From Bursaphelenchus xylophilus (lineage: Eukaryota; Nematoda; Chromadorea; Rhabditida; Aphelenchoididae), in the NCBI GenBank assembly GCA_904066235.2, contig CAJFCV020000004.1, forward strand, positions 9,672,001 through 9,736,000: 64,000 nucleotides of DNA, given 5' to 3'. Positions 33,255 through 45,000 of the stretch are shown one piece after another. The notes beneath the pieces are model-generated. The model had not been told where the DNA came from. It saw only the letters and a program-made list of their open reading frames with translations, and did no database searches. The translations under genes were made by a program, and so were the position numbers. Within the stretch, counting starts at the first letter, position 1, and every line of letters begins with the position of its first letter.

Positions 33255-33712
33255 AACAAGGAAAGTACTTCTATGACGTATGGAGTTACAGGTCGAGTCA
33301 TATATCAAAAAATTCTCGAAACTTTTCTGATTCAGAATATGTAAAAATTAGCTGCCCAATTTTGGTTTGTCACGGTGAAGAAATCCTCTGAACTTTTCTC
33401 GCAATACCACGCAAATGCTCCTTTTTTATATTGGAATTACTAACTAAGGTGTAGTATTAATCAAGTTTTGATATTTTAAGGCTTGTCAAGATGCCAGGGT
33501 TTATTTTAGCTCAAAAAAAATTTTTGAATTAGTGAAAACTTGGCCAAAAAGGGATTTGCGTGGTGTTGCGAGAAAAGTTCTGAGGGTCTTTCGCCCTTAC
33601 AAACCAAAATTGGGCAGCTAATTTTTACATATTCTGAATCAGAAAGATTTTGCGATTTTTTTAATATTTGTCGCGACCTGTAGCTCCCTACCCCATAAAA
33701 GTACTTTCCTTT
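33255..33712. mobile_element. Family E inverted-repeat element
   Basis: Ends AACAAGGAAAGTACTTCTA and, inverted, AAAAGTACTTTCCTTTTT. The arms share AATTAGCTGCCCAATTTTGG and CGCAATACCACGCA with their inverses (33345-33410 and 33555-33640). The same termini appear in the element at 43.1-43.6 kb. Confidence 0.72.
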
Positions 33713-33714
33713 TT

Positions 33715-35028
33715 AAGTATTCCCTCACAGCTTCTTACTTATGCAAATTTTGAAATGCTTCTTCTTTCCGTATGACCTCCAAGAATTCCCAAACAGCCCT
33801 TTTTTCAATAAACATTCAGTGTTGTGTACATAGCGCCCTTGATTGCTGTTGTGGCACAAAATTGAATCTTACCCCGCAATATTCGTTTTTCCACTCTGTT
33901 TACTTGGGTTCGTTTCAGCCTCATTTTTTTCGGATGTGCCAATAATCTCATAAAAACGCAGACATATATATGCACTTGTTTGAGTCATATGATAGGGTTG
34001 AAAAAAGTTCGAAATATGTTACCAGTGAGCACTATTTGAGTTCAAAGGTTCAACTTTTTTAACATTGAGACGAAGAGAAAAGAAGCAAAAAACGAAAGAG
34101 AAAATGTAAGTTGCAGAGCTCGTAATTTTTGCAGGTTTTACCGGAAATGGCCGTATATACGTAGCGATATAATTTAGCCAAATTTCAGCATCCACTTGGC
34201 AGTTGTAGCCGAGATACTAAACGATCCATTTTGATGACAGAGTATTAGAAGAGGAGCGAAGAAAAAAGCGTTTTTTGCTCTTCCTTCGCAACCTCCGCAA
34301 AGTAAAACTAATACTTTAAAGAAAACTTTTTTCACCTTGAAAAATAAAGCCATATTCGTAGTCTTCTACAGGGACACACATTTGTCCAACTTTTACCAAT
34401 TTTCGCCCAAAAAATCTCAGTTTTATCAAAGCATAGTTAAAACCTTTCACTTTTCACATCCCTATAAAAAATTTTTTTTTAAAGATTGTACATCAAACTT
34501 TGAGAACTTCTCCTACTTGCCAACAACCTACTAAATATGCCATAACTTTCCCAAATAATTTATTAAGAATCATAAAATCTCCAAAGAGGATAAATTGGCC
34601 CATTATCATCTCCTTCCTAGAAGCCCACTAACTCCCATAACCCCCGAAGCAGTTCTGTTTCCGGCAAAAACCTGTGGCCATAAACTTGAAAAGAAGCCAA
34701 ATCCCCCTCGCCAAGTAATTTTTCCGGCTAAACCTTTTTTGTTTTCCGTTTTTGGGTCCGATTAAACTTTGTTTACCAGACCCACACCAATATGTCAGTT
34801 TGTAGGAAAGTAATAAGCACTCTGTCAAAGTCATCGTCCGCCGAGGAAATAAATTGTGAATCAAAGGCGCGAATTCACATGGTTTTCTCGACAGATATAT
34901 TTTCTGATATTTTGTGCGTCTTCTCAAGAATTATTGGGTTGATGCATAATTATCCGGCGTTGGCGTGTTTATTATTAGTAAAAATTGGCGTTTTGTCAAT
35001 TTTTTCATAAAAATAATCTTGTCTTTTT
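33715..35028. other. Intergenic with very decayed repeats
   Basis: Weak family B-like strings occur near 34175-34290 and 34370-34440. No gene is visible. Confidence 0.4.
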
Positions 35029-35029
35029 A

Positions 35030-35475
35030 CAGGGGAAGTACCCGAAGTGCGACGCTCAGATTTTGATGAAACTTGGCACAAATTTAGAATATTTTTTTCT
35101 AAAAAATATGCGAGAATCCTAGCTCGCGCTTTGCAGAAACAACCGAGATTTTTCGGTCGAAAGTTGGCGAAATTTTAACACTTTTTGTTGAATTTCGGCA
35201 CGAAAAGTTTCATGCCTATTTCTACCATAGAGAGTGATGTTTCCACAAAAAATCAATTTTTTCCGCCCGAAACTGGCAAAGTTATCGCCAAAAAGCGTTT
35301 TTCTCTCTGATCGCTCTCCACGTTTAGTGTGCTCTCTCGGCGGCAAGGATCGTTCAATATCTCGGCGGCGCTTGCAAAGCGCGAGCTAAAACTTTCAGGA
35401 ATTTATATTTAATCTATGCCCGGCATGTGTGCAAATTTTAAAGAAAATCTGAACGTCGCACTCGGGGTACCCTTG
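35030..35475 (-). mobile_element. Family B MITE, complete
   Basis: CAGGGGAAGTACCCGAAGTG at one end and GCACTCGGGGTACCCTTG at the other, preceded by TA. Interior TTTTTCCGCCCGAAACTGGC and TGATCGCTCTCCACG are as in other copies. Confidence 0.85.
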
Positions 35476-35975
35476 TTAGTTAGTAAAAATGCGTGTCGAA
35501 AACCATAGTCATATTCGCCATATTATGCTCTACCACTTCGAGTTTTTGCAGAAGCAGAAGGTAAACCTCTCTGGTAATGCTTGGCGCCTAGAAAGTTGCT
35601 ATCATTCCAAACGACAAGAAATGTAAAAAACTTCAATTTTCCACCAACGAAGACCCGTACAAAATCCATAAAACCCCTCCGTAAAATCCTAATTTCAATT
35701 CTAAAATTAAAACGCGAAGATAATCTAGCAAATACCAGATGTTCTTTCTCATTAGATCCTGCAGAGATTCGCGAATTTTTAACGTCCCGAACAAAGTGCA
35801 AACGAGAGAAAAAAAACAAAAATAAGTTCACTGAAAATTTGTGGGGACAAAGAAGTAAGTCATGCAAATAACCGGATTGCGTTGGAATACGTATGTACGC
35901 AAAGGTTTGCGTGGCTTTTCTTATTATCCGAGCCTATAAATCGGGAGATGGATTGGAGAAGAAAAGGCCCCTTCC

Positions 35976-36111
35976 ATCAGTCTGTCGGGAAAATAATGAG
36001 CAAGATGTGGTTGCGTCGTTGAAATGGAAAGAATTTTGATTTCGCCGCGACATAATTTTTTATGCGATTTTCGATGCAACAGAGTGCTAATTATTTCCCT
36101 GACAGCCTGAT
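35976..36111. mobile_element. Family D MITE, divergent
   Basis: Termini ATCAGTCTGTCGGGAAAATA and CCCTGACAGCCTGAT are kept. The interior (GAGCAAGATGTGGTTGCG) differs from the GGCGGATCG type, so it is a second subfamily of the same terminus. Confidence 0.72.
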
Positions 36112-36188
36112 AATTTCGGGGGTTTTCTTTTCGAATCAAAAACCACTAAAGTTTATCTGCTTTCAGATATTATATTCGCCGATTTAAT

Positions 36189-36635
36189 AGGGGAAGTACT
36201 CCAAGTGCGACGCTCAGATTTTCTTTAAATTTTGCACACACGTCGGGTATGGACTAAGTAACAACTCCTGAAAGTTTTAGCTCGCGCTTTGCGGGCGCCG
36301 CCGAAATATCGAACGATTTTTGCCGCCGACAGAGCACGCTAAACGTGGAGAGCGGTCAGAGAGAAAACACCTTTTTGGCCATAACTTTGGCAGTTTTGTG
36401 CAAAAAAATTTGATTTTTTGTAGAAACATTACCCTTTACGGTTGAAATAGGCATGAAACTTTTCATGCCGAAATTCGGCAAAAAGTCTTAAATTTTCGCC
36501 GACTTTCGATCTAAAAATCTCGGTTGTTTCAGCAAAGCGCGAGCTAGGATTCTCGCATATATCTTGGAAAAAATCATTTTAAATTTGTGCCAAGTTTCAT
36601 CAAAATCTGAACGTCGCATTGGAGTACTTCCCCTG
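36189..36635 (+). mobile_element. Family B MITE, complete, TA duplication
   Basis: GGGGAAGTACTCCAAGTGCG at left preceded by TA, and TTGGAGTACTTCCCCTG at right followed by TA. This is the reference-quality copy for the family: both GCGAGCT segments and the full interior are present. Confidence 0.87.
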
Positions 36636-36639
36636 TAAG

Positions 36640-37398
36640 ATGTTTTTTGTCAATGTTTCTATGACGAGAAAAAGTTTTCCCGACACTGCGTCCCCCACCG
36701 AAAAAGGGGCACTTTAAAAATACAGTACCTTTAAAAGCAGGCCCATTACCCAGCTTGTGAAAGTACCTCCTATCAGGGCTATCCCATCAAAATCTCTCGA
36801 TTTAAAATCCTTTCCAACGTTGGCTACGGAGGTTGTGAACTCAGATTCGTTTGCCCTTTCGTAATCAGATGTTTTGGCCAAAGAAAAACGTTTTCTCCGG
36901 CTCGACGGATTCAGTGATGTGTAAACGACAAAATGTCTTTCAATACGTTTAACGCTTAAGCATAAAATTGCAGGGCTTTCTTAATTCTCTATAATCTGGT
37001 CAGCAGGCAAAAAAACAAGAAAAAATTAACTTTGATTTTTAAGTTTGTCTCCGCATAACCGTATCTTAAAACTTTGAAAAAAACCCCAACAATGCAAAAA
37101 AAGCTCTCAAGCTAGAGTGCCCACTTTCCCATCAAAAAACATCATGAGCTGAATCGGCCGGACCCGCAAGTCCCATTCGAATGTCATTCCTCTAATATGC
37201 CCAACGTTTCTATGGGGACTCCTCGCGATTTTTGGCCTGAATTTTGTGCCCAAAAAATTGAAATAAATAAAAAAGAATGACCAAAAACAACGCCATACGC
37301 CCTCCGGATATCCCCCCACGTTTCGACGGAAGTGGGGGTGAGGTGAAAATGAAAACTTTAAATTCTGGCACCGTATTTTTTACATTTTTTTGAAGAGA
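36640..37398. other. Intergenic, no supported gene
   Basis: No open frame with recognisable features on either strand. Confidence 0.5.
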
Positions 37399-37399
37399 T

Positions 37400-38000
37400 T
37401 GTTGCGACTTGGGAAAATTGCATCGCTCCGAAAAATCGAGAAAACGGGACTATTTCCTCTATGTTGAAGTTATTGAAAGCGTTTCGGGGAGCGACAATTG
37501 GGAAAAAGGGCGATTGGGGAAACTGGAAATGGTTTTTCATAGATGTCTGTATCACAATTATGATAATCGATGGTGACTTCAAAAATGAAACTTTTTGATC
37601 GTTACTTTTTTTCTTAAGTAGTACTGTAAAGTAAAAATTTTTTAACTTTTTTCACAATACTCGATTTAGGGGTTTTCGATCATGCTGATTTCGAAAATCT
37701 TATTCATTTTTTCTGATTTAAAATCAGCAACATCGAAAACCCCTAAATCGAGTATTTGCGAAAAGAAATCGAAAAATTACTACTTTACAGTACTACTTAT
37801 GGAAAAAAGTAACCATCAAAAAAATGAATGTCATTTTCAAAATCATCACCATTTTTACATAATTGCGACGCATACATTGAAGAAAAACAATACATTTCAG
37901 TTTCCCCAGTTATCTTCTTCACCAATCGTCTTCTTCTCCAATTGACGAGGTTCCAAAAATTTGGTCGCTCCTTGCGCTATGCAAATTTTGTCGCTCTCGT
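37400..38000. repeat. Long imperfect palindrome, ~280-bp arms
   Basis: The best match surrounds the centre near 37700: ACTCGATTTAGGGGTTTTCG at 37660-37679 and its exact inverse near 37734-37753. It extends out through AGTAGTACTGTAAAGTA and GTTTCCCC-type segments with increasing divergence. No terminal motif of families A-E is seen, so it may be an unrelated fold-back element. Confidence 0.7.
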
Positions 38001-38004
38001 AATT

Positions 38005-39150
38005 TTACACTGTGACTGCACCGTACAGTCGCAAGAATTGCCCTGTGCAATAAGTAGACCCAAAATGTCGGCCAAGAAGACGGAACCATCATCATATCCC
38101 ATCACTACAAAAATTCCCCTCCCTTTTTTCGCCATTCCCCCCGTCTCTATGCCCTAGGGGCCGATTCAGACGTGGAGTCCATTAAAAAAATGTTTGGATG
38201 TTCCGATGCCCATAAAGTCGTGGCCGAAAAAAGAAAACGTCGAAATTCCAATCCGATACAACTTGAATTGCCCATGAACAACATAAATATTTCGGTGAAA
38301 TGGAGTGCAATGGTTGTCTGACCTTTGGTGGAGCTCCAAAGCTATAAATTATAAATTAGGCACTTGGGTTAGAGAAGGATTATGTTACAAGCATTCTGAC
38401 CCAAAACCACTGCTTACACCGTGCATTTTTGTTTTTGTTTTTTGCTTGTGTTATGCGTGACACCAATTCTCGCAGCGACAAATCATTTTTTCTTAATTCG
38501 AAGCTGCTACAAATTCCCAGGGCTTTTTGAAGTACCCTTAAATCTATTTCCTCCATTTAAACTTGTTCCGTGTTGTCTCCGGTTCCAATTTCCATTTCCG
38601 CTATCCCAAAAGCGCAACGCCGAGGCCTTTTCCCATGGTAACAAAATTTTCCAAATTCCAATACTATGCGAAAAGTTTCCAAAGATCTATTTCCAACACA
38701 AGAAATGCAATTTAAAAGCTTTCGGGAACTCTTTTCCTTTTACTGGCCCGCCACCGTAGCACTCGAACCCTTGGGGTCCAATTACGAAAAAACCAACTGG
38801 AAAAAAGTTTGTAGGCTAGGAACAGCAGCTAATTCCACAAGACGAGCGAGTAATCCATCAACGAGAAACATCATATTCTCTCGGGGATTTAGTGGAACTT
38901 GGGTGCAACTCCATTTTTTTGGAGTCTCTGCTATTTTTGAATCGGGCTATTGGAAAAAGCGGATGGGCAATTTGGAGGGCATTATGCCATAATTCAATTT
39001 GATAATGTCAGGTTGCGAAAGAATCTTTCAAAAAATGCGTTTTAACTGCAGAAAAATCAAAAAAATTTATTGTGGCAAGCTGGCCAAAACTCCAGCTTAA
39101 AACGTTCGTAAAAGCTTGATGCATTTATTAGGACTTGAATGTAATCATTG
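38005..39150. other. Intergenic, no supported gene
   Basis: An open frame from 38421 starts hydrophobically, like a signal peptide, but its only start is GTG and it lacks a supporting ATG or acceptor. Nothing else is assignable. Confidence 0.45.
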
Positions 39151-39156
39151 CTTATA

Positions 39157-39399
39157 CAGTGGGACCCGATCCAGAGGCAAAAAACGTACCATTTTGCACC
39201 CAGTAAGCATCAAAAATGTGGCAAAATGCTTCCCTCTCCAAGTGAAAACACTTCGTTTTGAAGGGCGCGCCCTTTCCCTCACAAAAAGAGCGGAATCGGA
39301 GGTTTTTTTCACTTGGAGAGGGAAGCATTTTGCCACATTTTTGATGCTTCCCGGATGCAAAATGGTACGCGTTTTGCCACTGGATCAGGTCCTCCACTG
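39157..39399. mobile_element. Family A MITE
   Basis: TA at the left; CAGTGGGACCCGATCCAGAG and TCCACTG ends; strong arms. It lies about 160 bp beyond the stop codon of the zinc-finger gene. Confidence 0.87.
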
Positions 39400-39562
39400 T
39401 GGCCAGTCTTCATCGCCAGGATGGTGACAGAGAAATGGTCTTTACAACCCGAATAAACGTCAATGTAAAAACCAAAAAAAATTTTTTTATTTGTTTCAAA
39501 AGAATGTATCGAACATACAATCTTTTTAACCCGTTTTGTTCGATTTTAACCCATTTCCGCTG

Positions 39563-41027
39563 CTAAATATCGAAAAAATTCGGGTCAGTCATCCCCGCGA
39601 AATCTCGGCCATTCGCATCTCGAGGGTACCATTCATCCAATGGCTCGAAAATGGTTTGTGTGCCCGTATTCTGTTGTCCATTTTCGTATTGTTGTTCCAT
39701 TTCGTACTCGTCGCTCCATACGTACGTTTGAGTGGCGGCCGTACTCGCATCGCCATACCCATTGAAACTCATGTCATTTGGGGCGTAGAACCCGTGGTCT
39801 TGGTAGACCGTCGAGGTTGTCGGCGCTTCGTACATTGTGCTCTGATCGTAGGTGGTCACATCGCCGCTCTGGCACTCCTGATCGAAGGACATTGCACAGA
39901 ATTGGACGCCGCAATCCGATGTTTGGATGGCCATTTCGTTGGGCTGGAGGGGCATCGAGTCTTGACAATAGCCGTCCGGATCGTATGAAATGTCAGTCTG
40001 AGCCTCTGTGGACGACGTCACTGGCTTCAGAATGCATGGAACAACCTTGAGCATTATAACCTTTGGAGTAGGTGGATTTTCGGCCGAAGTCTCCGCTTTT
40101 TTCGCATTCTTTGATGACGATGGTAAAGCGGATGCCTCTGGAGTATTATCAGCTGTTCTTTGGGGCTTATTCTTGCTTTCTGAATTCGTTTTCGATCCCT
40201 TCCTTGGTTGCAGAGTCAATCTTGAATCTAAAAATATTCACAGTGGGGGACCTGATCCAGTGGCAAAAAACGTCCCATTTAGCATCCAGGAAGCATCAAA
40301 ATAGTGGCAAAATATCTCCCTCTCCAAGTGAAAAAACTCAGTTTTCAAAAGCGCGCCCGCTCTTTTTGTGAGGAAAAAAAGGCGCGCCCTTCAAAACGAA
40401 TTTCTTTCACTTGGAGAGGGAAGCATTTTTCCACATTTTCGATACTTCCCGGATGCAAAATGGTATGTTTTTTGCCATAGATCCCAATTGTAATATCATT
40501 CTCTCAAAACCCCTTTTCAATGGGAATACAACAACGCTTACCGCCCAAAGCAACGCACATCTTCTTTTTATGGTACTTCAGATCCCTTTCCAAGGAGAAC
40601 TTGGCTTGGCATTCGTCACACTCAAATTTCTTTTCTCCATGGACTTTTTGATAATGCTGCGCCAACAATTTCCTTGCCGGACAGAATTTCGGGCAGGATG
40701 GGCAGTGGAATTGAAATTCCTTTTCTAAAATTATATTTACTAGACTTTTCCGGGAATAATTTTAGTTTTGCAATCAATTTTATGCCGATATCACCCTGAC
40801 AAAGCCCGAAAAAATTTGAAATACGATTCTTGGGAATGTTACTCACTCTCGTACGCATTCAACCGACTTTGAATTGCCGTATCAGATATAGTTTTCATCT
40901 GTTTATGAGTCTTCACCATGTGGAAATTCAAGGAACTCGAATTTCTGAACGTCTTTCCACACTCTTCACAGCATTTTTTTGAGCAGCAGGTCAATTCGGA
41001 CACTGTGGGGTACACATGTTCCGGCAT
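39563..41027 (-). CDS. C2H2 zinc-finger protein resembling ASCIZ/ATMIN, 342 aa
   Basis: Exons (minus) 40847-41027, 40542-40724, 39563-40227. Three zinc fingers: CEECGKTFRNSSSLNFHMVKTH-like (residues ~20-41), CPSCPKF...HYQKVH (~67-88) and CDECQAKF...YHKKKMC (~95-116, C2HC because the last ligand is Cys). The last 200 residues are acidic, disordered and hold five motifs of the dynein light chain LC8 type: STEAQTD, EMAIQTSD, CGVQF, TAATQTYV and TGTQTIFE. N-terminal fingers plus a C-terminal TQT array is the architecture of ASCIZ/ATMIN, the transcription factor that activates the LC8 gene and is bound by its product. The assignment rests on architecture, not overall identity. The ATG lies 2 nt after TTTCTAG, consistent with trans-splicing. 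A family A MITE fills intron 2. Confidence 0.8.
40241..40490. mobile_element. Family A MITE in zinc-finger gene intron 2
   Basis: CAGTGGGGGACCTGATCC at left with C-A instead of T-A before it; decayed right end (CCCAATTG then TA). Its left end is 13 bp from the acceptor side of exon 3, so it occupies most of the intron. Confidence 0.83.
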
Positions 41028-41034
41028 GCCTAGA

Positions 41035-41675
41035 AATTCACAAAAATTTCTTCAATCCCCCCATTTATGTATGTTTTCTGACTCCCAACAGTTGGTCAAG
41101 TTCAATATAATGAAACGTCTTAAAACTCTGAAAACTTTATTCAAATACTTAGCACGATATTCAGTACTCGTAAAAAAAAATTATGTCGACTCAATACTCT
41201 GGAATTCCAAGACAAAAATATAAAAAAACGAAGGTCAAATGGTCTAAAACGAAATAAATGATATTTTTGAAGCTTCACAGAAATAAATAGTATACAAAAT
41301 GCAAAAAAAGATATTAAAACGCAAACTTTGCAGGCAAAGGTTAAAAAAGGTTCTCGTAAAGAGGTATTAAGCGTCCATTCTTCATCCTCATCATCGATTT
41401 GGCACCTTACTTTAGACTTAAAAATTTGGTAAAATTTCAATTCTTTGATATCCGAAACCATTCTGGAACCCCGAAACTTTACTTAAACCTTCTCCTAATC
41501 CAAAAAACACCAAATTTCAAGCTTATGAACACTCTTTATCATCTATTTTACCCTAGGACCATCAGAAATGCAGTGACCTCAAAAAAGTTTTATGGAACCA
41601 TAACAAACCCGTACCAAATTATTGTACACAGAGTTGGGAAGACAGGCAAGTAAACAATGCTTGAATACAACAACA
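41035..41675. other. Upstream region of the zinc-finger gene
   Basis: Only short frames (41141-41461 minus, 41399-41653 plus) without recognisable domains. The promoter presumably lies here. Confidence 0.4.
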
Positions 41676-41679
41676 ATTA

Positions 41680-41888
41680 CAGTGACGGACCTGATCCAGT
41701 GGCAAAAAACGTACCATTTTGCATCCGGGAAGCATCAAAAATGTGGCAAAATACTTCCCTCTCCAAGTGAAAAAAAACTTGAAACCGTAGTTTATTCTCA
41801 CTTGGAGAGGGAAGCATTCTGCCACATTTTTGATACTTCCCGGATGCAAAATGGTACGTTTTTTGCCACTCGATCAGGTCCCCCGCTG
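41680..41888. mobile_element. Family A MITE, deleted centre
   Basis: CAGTGACGGACCTGATCC at left (TA-flanked) and TCCCCCGCTG at right (TA-flanked). The arms are intact but the GCGC centre is replaced by GAAACCGTAGTTTATTC. It lies 160 bp beyond the DUF229 stop codon. Confidence 0.86.
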
Positions 41889-42049
41889 TATAGACAAAGA
41901 CAATACAAAAAAACCTAAAACAATATTGATCTCACAGAGAACAAAAATGACAATACCTGTCTGAAAAAGTAAACATATGACATCGGTTTAATGCTCTGCG
42001 CAAAAAAAATATAAAAAAACTTTACGAAACCTGCATCCTTTCCACCTCT

Positions 42050-45000
42050 CTAGACCTTGTCATAGCACACACAGTACGTCGCAAGGAAGTAGTTCTTGTC
42101 GATAATACAATGCGGCTTGTCTCCGAACTTGTTCACATGACTAATTGACCGAAAATCCACCGTCAATTCGGGTCCGGTTACGTCGTAATTAACAGTCGCT
42201 TCGTATATGGCGGCGCCCGGCTGTGTTTGCAACTTGATCTGATATGTGAAGAAAGTGGCCTTAGTGTTGCCTTCTAGCTTCGGTACAAACCCATCCGCAT
42301 CCTTCACACCATTATATTTGAGGAGATCTTCGTTGGGGATCAATCTTTTGGCCGATATTACTTTCTCCAGTCGGATTTCCGAGCACAACTTTCTTTCTGG
42401 CTTGGTGTAATCGTTGATGGTCTTGACAATGCCTTCAGCGAGGAGCGTGGAGAGTTCCTTTTGCTGGTCGGACTTGAAGGCGTCTTCCCAGCTAAGGCAA
42501 GTACACCAATGAGAGGCGATTCCAGCCTGAAATTATCGTCGAATTAACAGGAAAGCTTCGCAAATCCACGCAAATTTCATAAAATTTTCATAATTAAACC
42601 TCAAAAAAATTTTTTTTGCATCTCAAAAGAGCAGCATTTCCCAAAAAATTATTCATAAAAAAAAACTAATTCCCCCCCCTCCCAAGTCCATTTGTATTCC
42701 TAGCTCCATGGTGATTCAACGTTCCCGGCCCTCTTTACAGGCCTTCTCGACCCTTTCCCTTTATATTTCTCGTTTTCGCTTCCATTTTCACCTGTCCTGT
42801 ACAAAAATTTCGCTTTGCTATCTCTTCCTCCAGATCACGGGAAGAATGTCAGTACATAAACTGATAAAAACAAATTTTTAAACGGGTATCAGTCTGCCGG
42901 GAAAATAACGGCGGATCGTCGCATCAAAATGTCTCTCCTCACCACTATCGCGCGCCAAATCTCCAGCTTCGGCAGCCGTCGCAAAGCGATGATGGGCGAT
43001 TTCGAGGCGCGACGATCCGCCGTTATTTTCCCGACAGACTGATATTTTCCTAAACTATCTATGCCACCATCGCTTTTACAAGGAAAGTACTTTTATGGGG
43101 CTCCTACTTTTTTTGACGGGACATATCTCAAAAAACCAGAGAAATTGTGCTGATCAAGGATATATAAAAAATAGCTGCTCATATTAGGTTTTTAGGGGTG
43201 AAAACTCAATCGGAAGTTGACTTAAAGTCCTATATAAACCCCTTTTCGCTTAATTTTTCACAGGCTTACAACTTTTATTTTGGCTTAAAATGATGTTTAT
43301 TCAGTTTCCAAGAAGTAATAAATAAGTCTTGGCACAAAAATTCATTTTTCAGACCTTCAACTTCAAAAAAAGTTGACCGTGCCGCATCGTCTCTATTGAT
43401 TCCCAGACTACGGCACTAGCCACTCGGCCACACCGCTCTCTTCCGAAGGAAGAGACCGAATGCGCTTTTTATCGTTTCGAATGCCTGTGCCTTTTGCAGG
43501 GAAATTAAGCCAGTTTTTGGGCATTTTCACCCCTAAAACCCTAAAATGGGCAGCTAATTTTTATATATCCTTGATCAGCACATTTTTTCTGATTTTTTGA
43601 GACATGTCCCGTCAAAAAGTAGGAGCCCCCATAAAAGGCATTCCTTGTTAGACCTTCTTCTTACCTGTTCACAAGTTCTGCTCTCCGGAACTTCTCTGAA
43701 CAATGACAATTCCCTGTTTTTCGCCGGATCTTGAGGTGTTTTCAGCATCTCCACGCTTGGGAAATGGAGAATGTCCAAAAGAGTTGGGTGGAGATCGAAG
43801 GGAGTTGTGAGGCGGCCCTTGTTCTTCTTCAGATTCTCGTATGCAACCCTTCCTTTCTCCGTTTGTCTGAACTTTTCCGGTAGTGCCAATGACATGAATG
43901 GGAGTCTTTCCTCCAGTTGACCTTGCTGAGTTGCCCTTATTTTCGCGAATCGATTTCCATGATCAGCCATGATGATTACCAACGCATTATCAAAGTAGCC
44001 ATCCGTTTTGAGTCTTCTCAGCATGTCTCGGAAGTCCTCATCCGCCAATTTGATTTGATTTATATCGTCATGAGAGAGGATGGCGTGGAACATGAGGAGG
44101 AATTTCCTCGTGTCCTTAGGGTATTTGCGCATAAAATCCTCGGCGTATTTGAACCACACCTAAAATTAATAGAGGTTACGTCTTTCTAGATCAACCAGCA
44201 ATTTATTTGCAAATACTGAACACCTAGGAATTCGAACCGTCTCGAATTTCTAGGGGCCCAGTCTGATGTCTATGGAGTATAAATTTCCGTCCAAAATCAG
44301 GTATTCTGAGTTGGAATATTTCATTTTTAAACTCTTTGTGCAACTTTACACCATCTTTAACAGTTTCCCTCCGTTCACGTTCACAATGTTCTAAACAGCT
44401 CAGATTGAGCTTTTCTTTTCGGCCCATCTGATACAGTGGGGGCAAAAAACGCACTACTTTGCATCCGTGAGAAAAGTGTGTAAATTTTGATTGATTTGAA
44501 AGATTCGATGATACAGAATCAATGGTAAATGGAAGAAGTCGTAAAGGCAAGACGTTAGTTCGAAGAAATTCCTGATTTATTAGCAGAAACTTATATTGTA
44601 CTATATACAGTGGGGACCTGATCCAGTGGCAAAAAAAAGTAACATTTTGCATCCGGGAAGTATAAAAAAATGTGGCAAAATGCTTCCCTCTCCAAGTAAA
44701 AAAAAACTTCGTTTTGAAGGGCACACCGTTTTTTCTCACAAAAAGAGCGGGCGCGCTTTTGAAATCGGAGTTTTTTTCACTTGAACAGGGAGGTGTTTTG
44801 CCACATTTTTTGATGCTTTCTGGACGCAAAATGGTACGTTTTTTGCCACTGGATCAGGTCCCCAACTGTATATAGTACAATATAAATTTCTGTTAACAAA
44901 TCAGGAATTTCTTCGAACTAACGTCTTGCCTTTACGACTTCTTCCATTTACCATTGATTCTGTATCATCGAATCTTTCAAATCAATCAAAATTTACACAC

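Noticed and set aside
38421..38759. Signal-peptide-like open frame
   Set aside because: Starts with GTG, no ATG in a suitable place, no acceptor, no conserved feature.
43376..43460. Functional tRNA-Ser or tRNA-Leu gene
   Set aside because: D-arm is good, but acceptor stem, T-arm and box B are missing.
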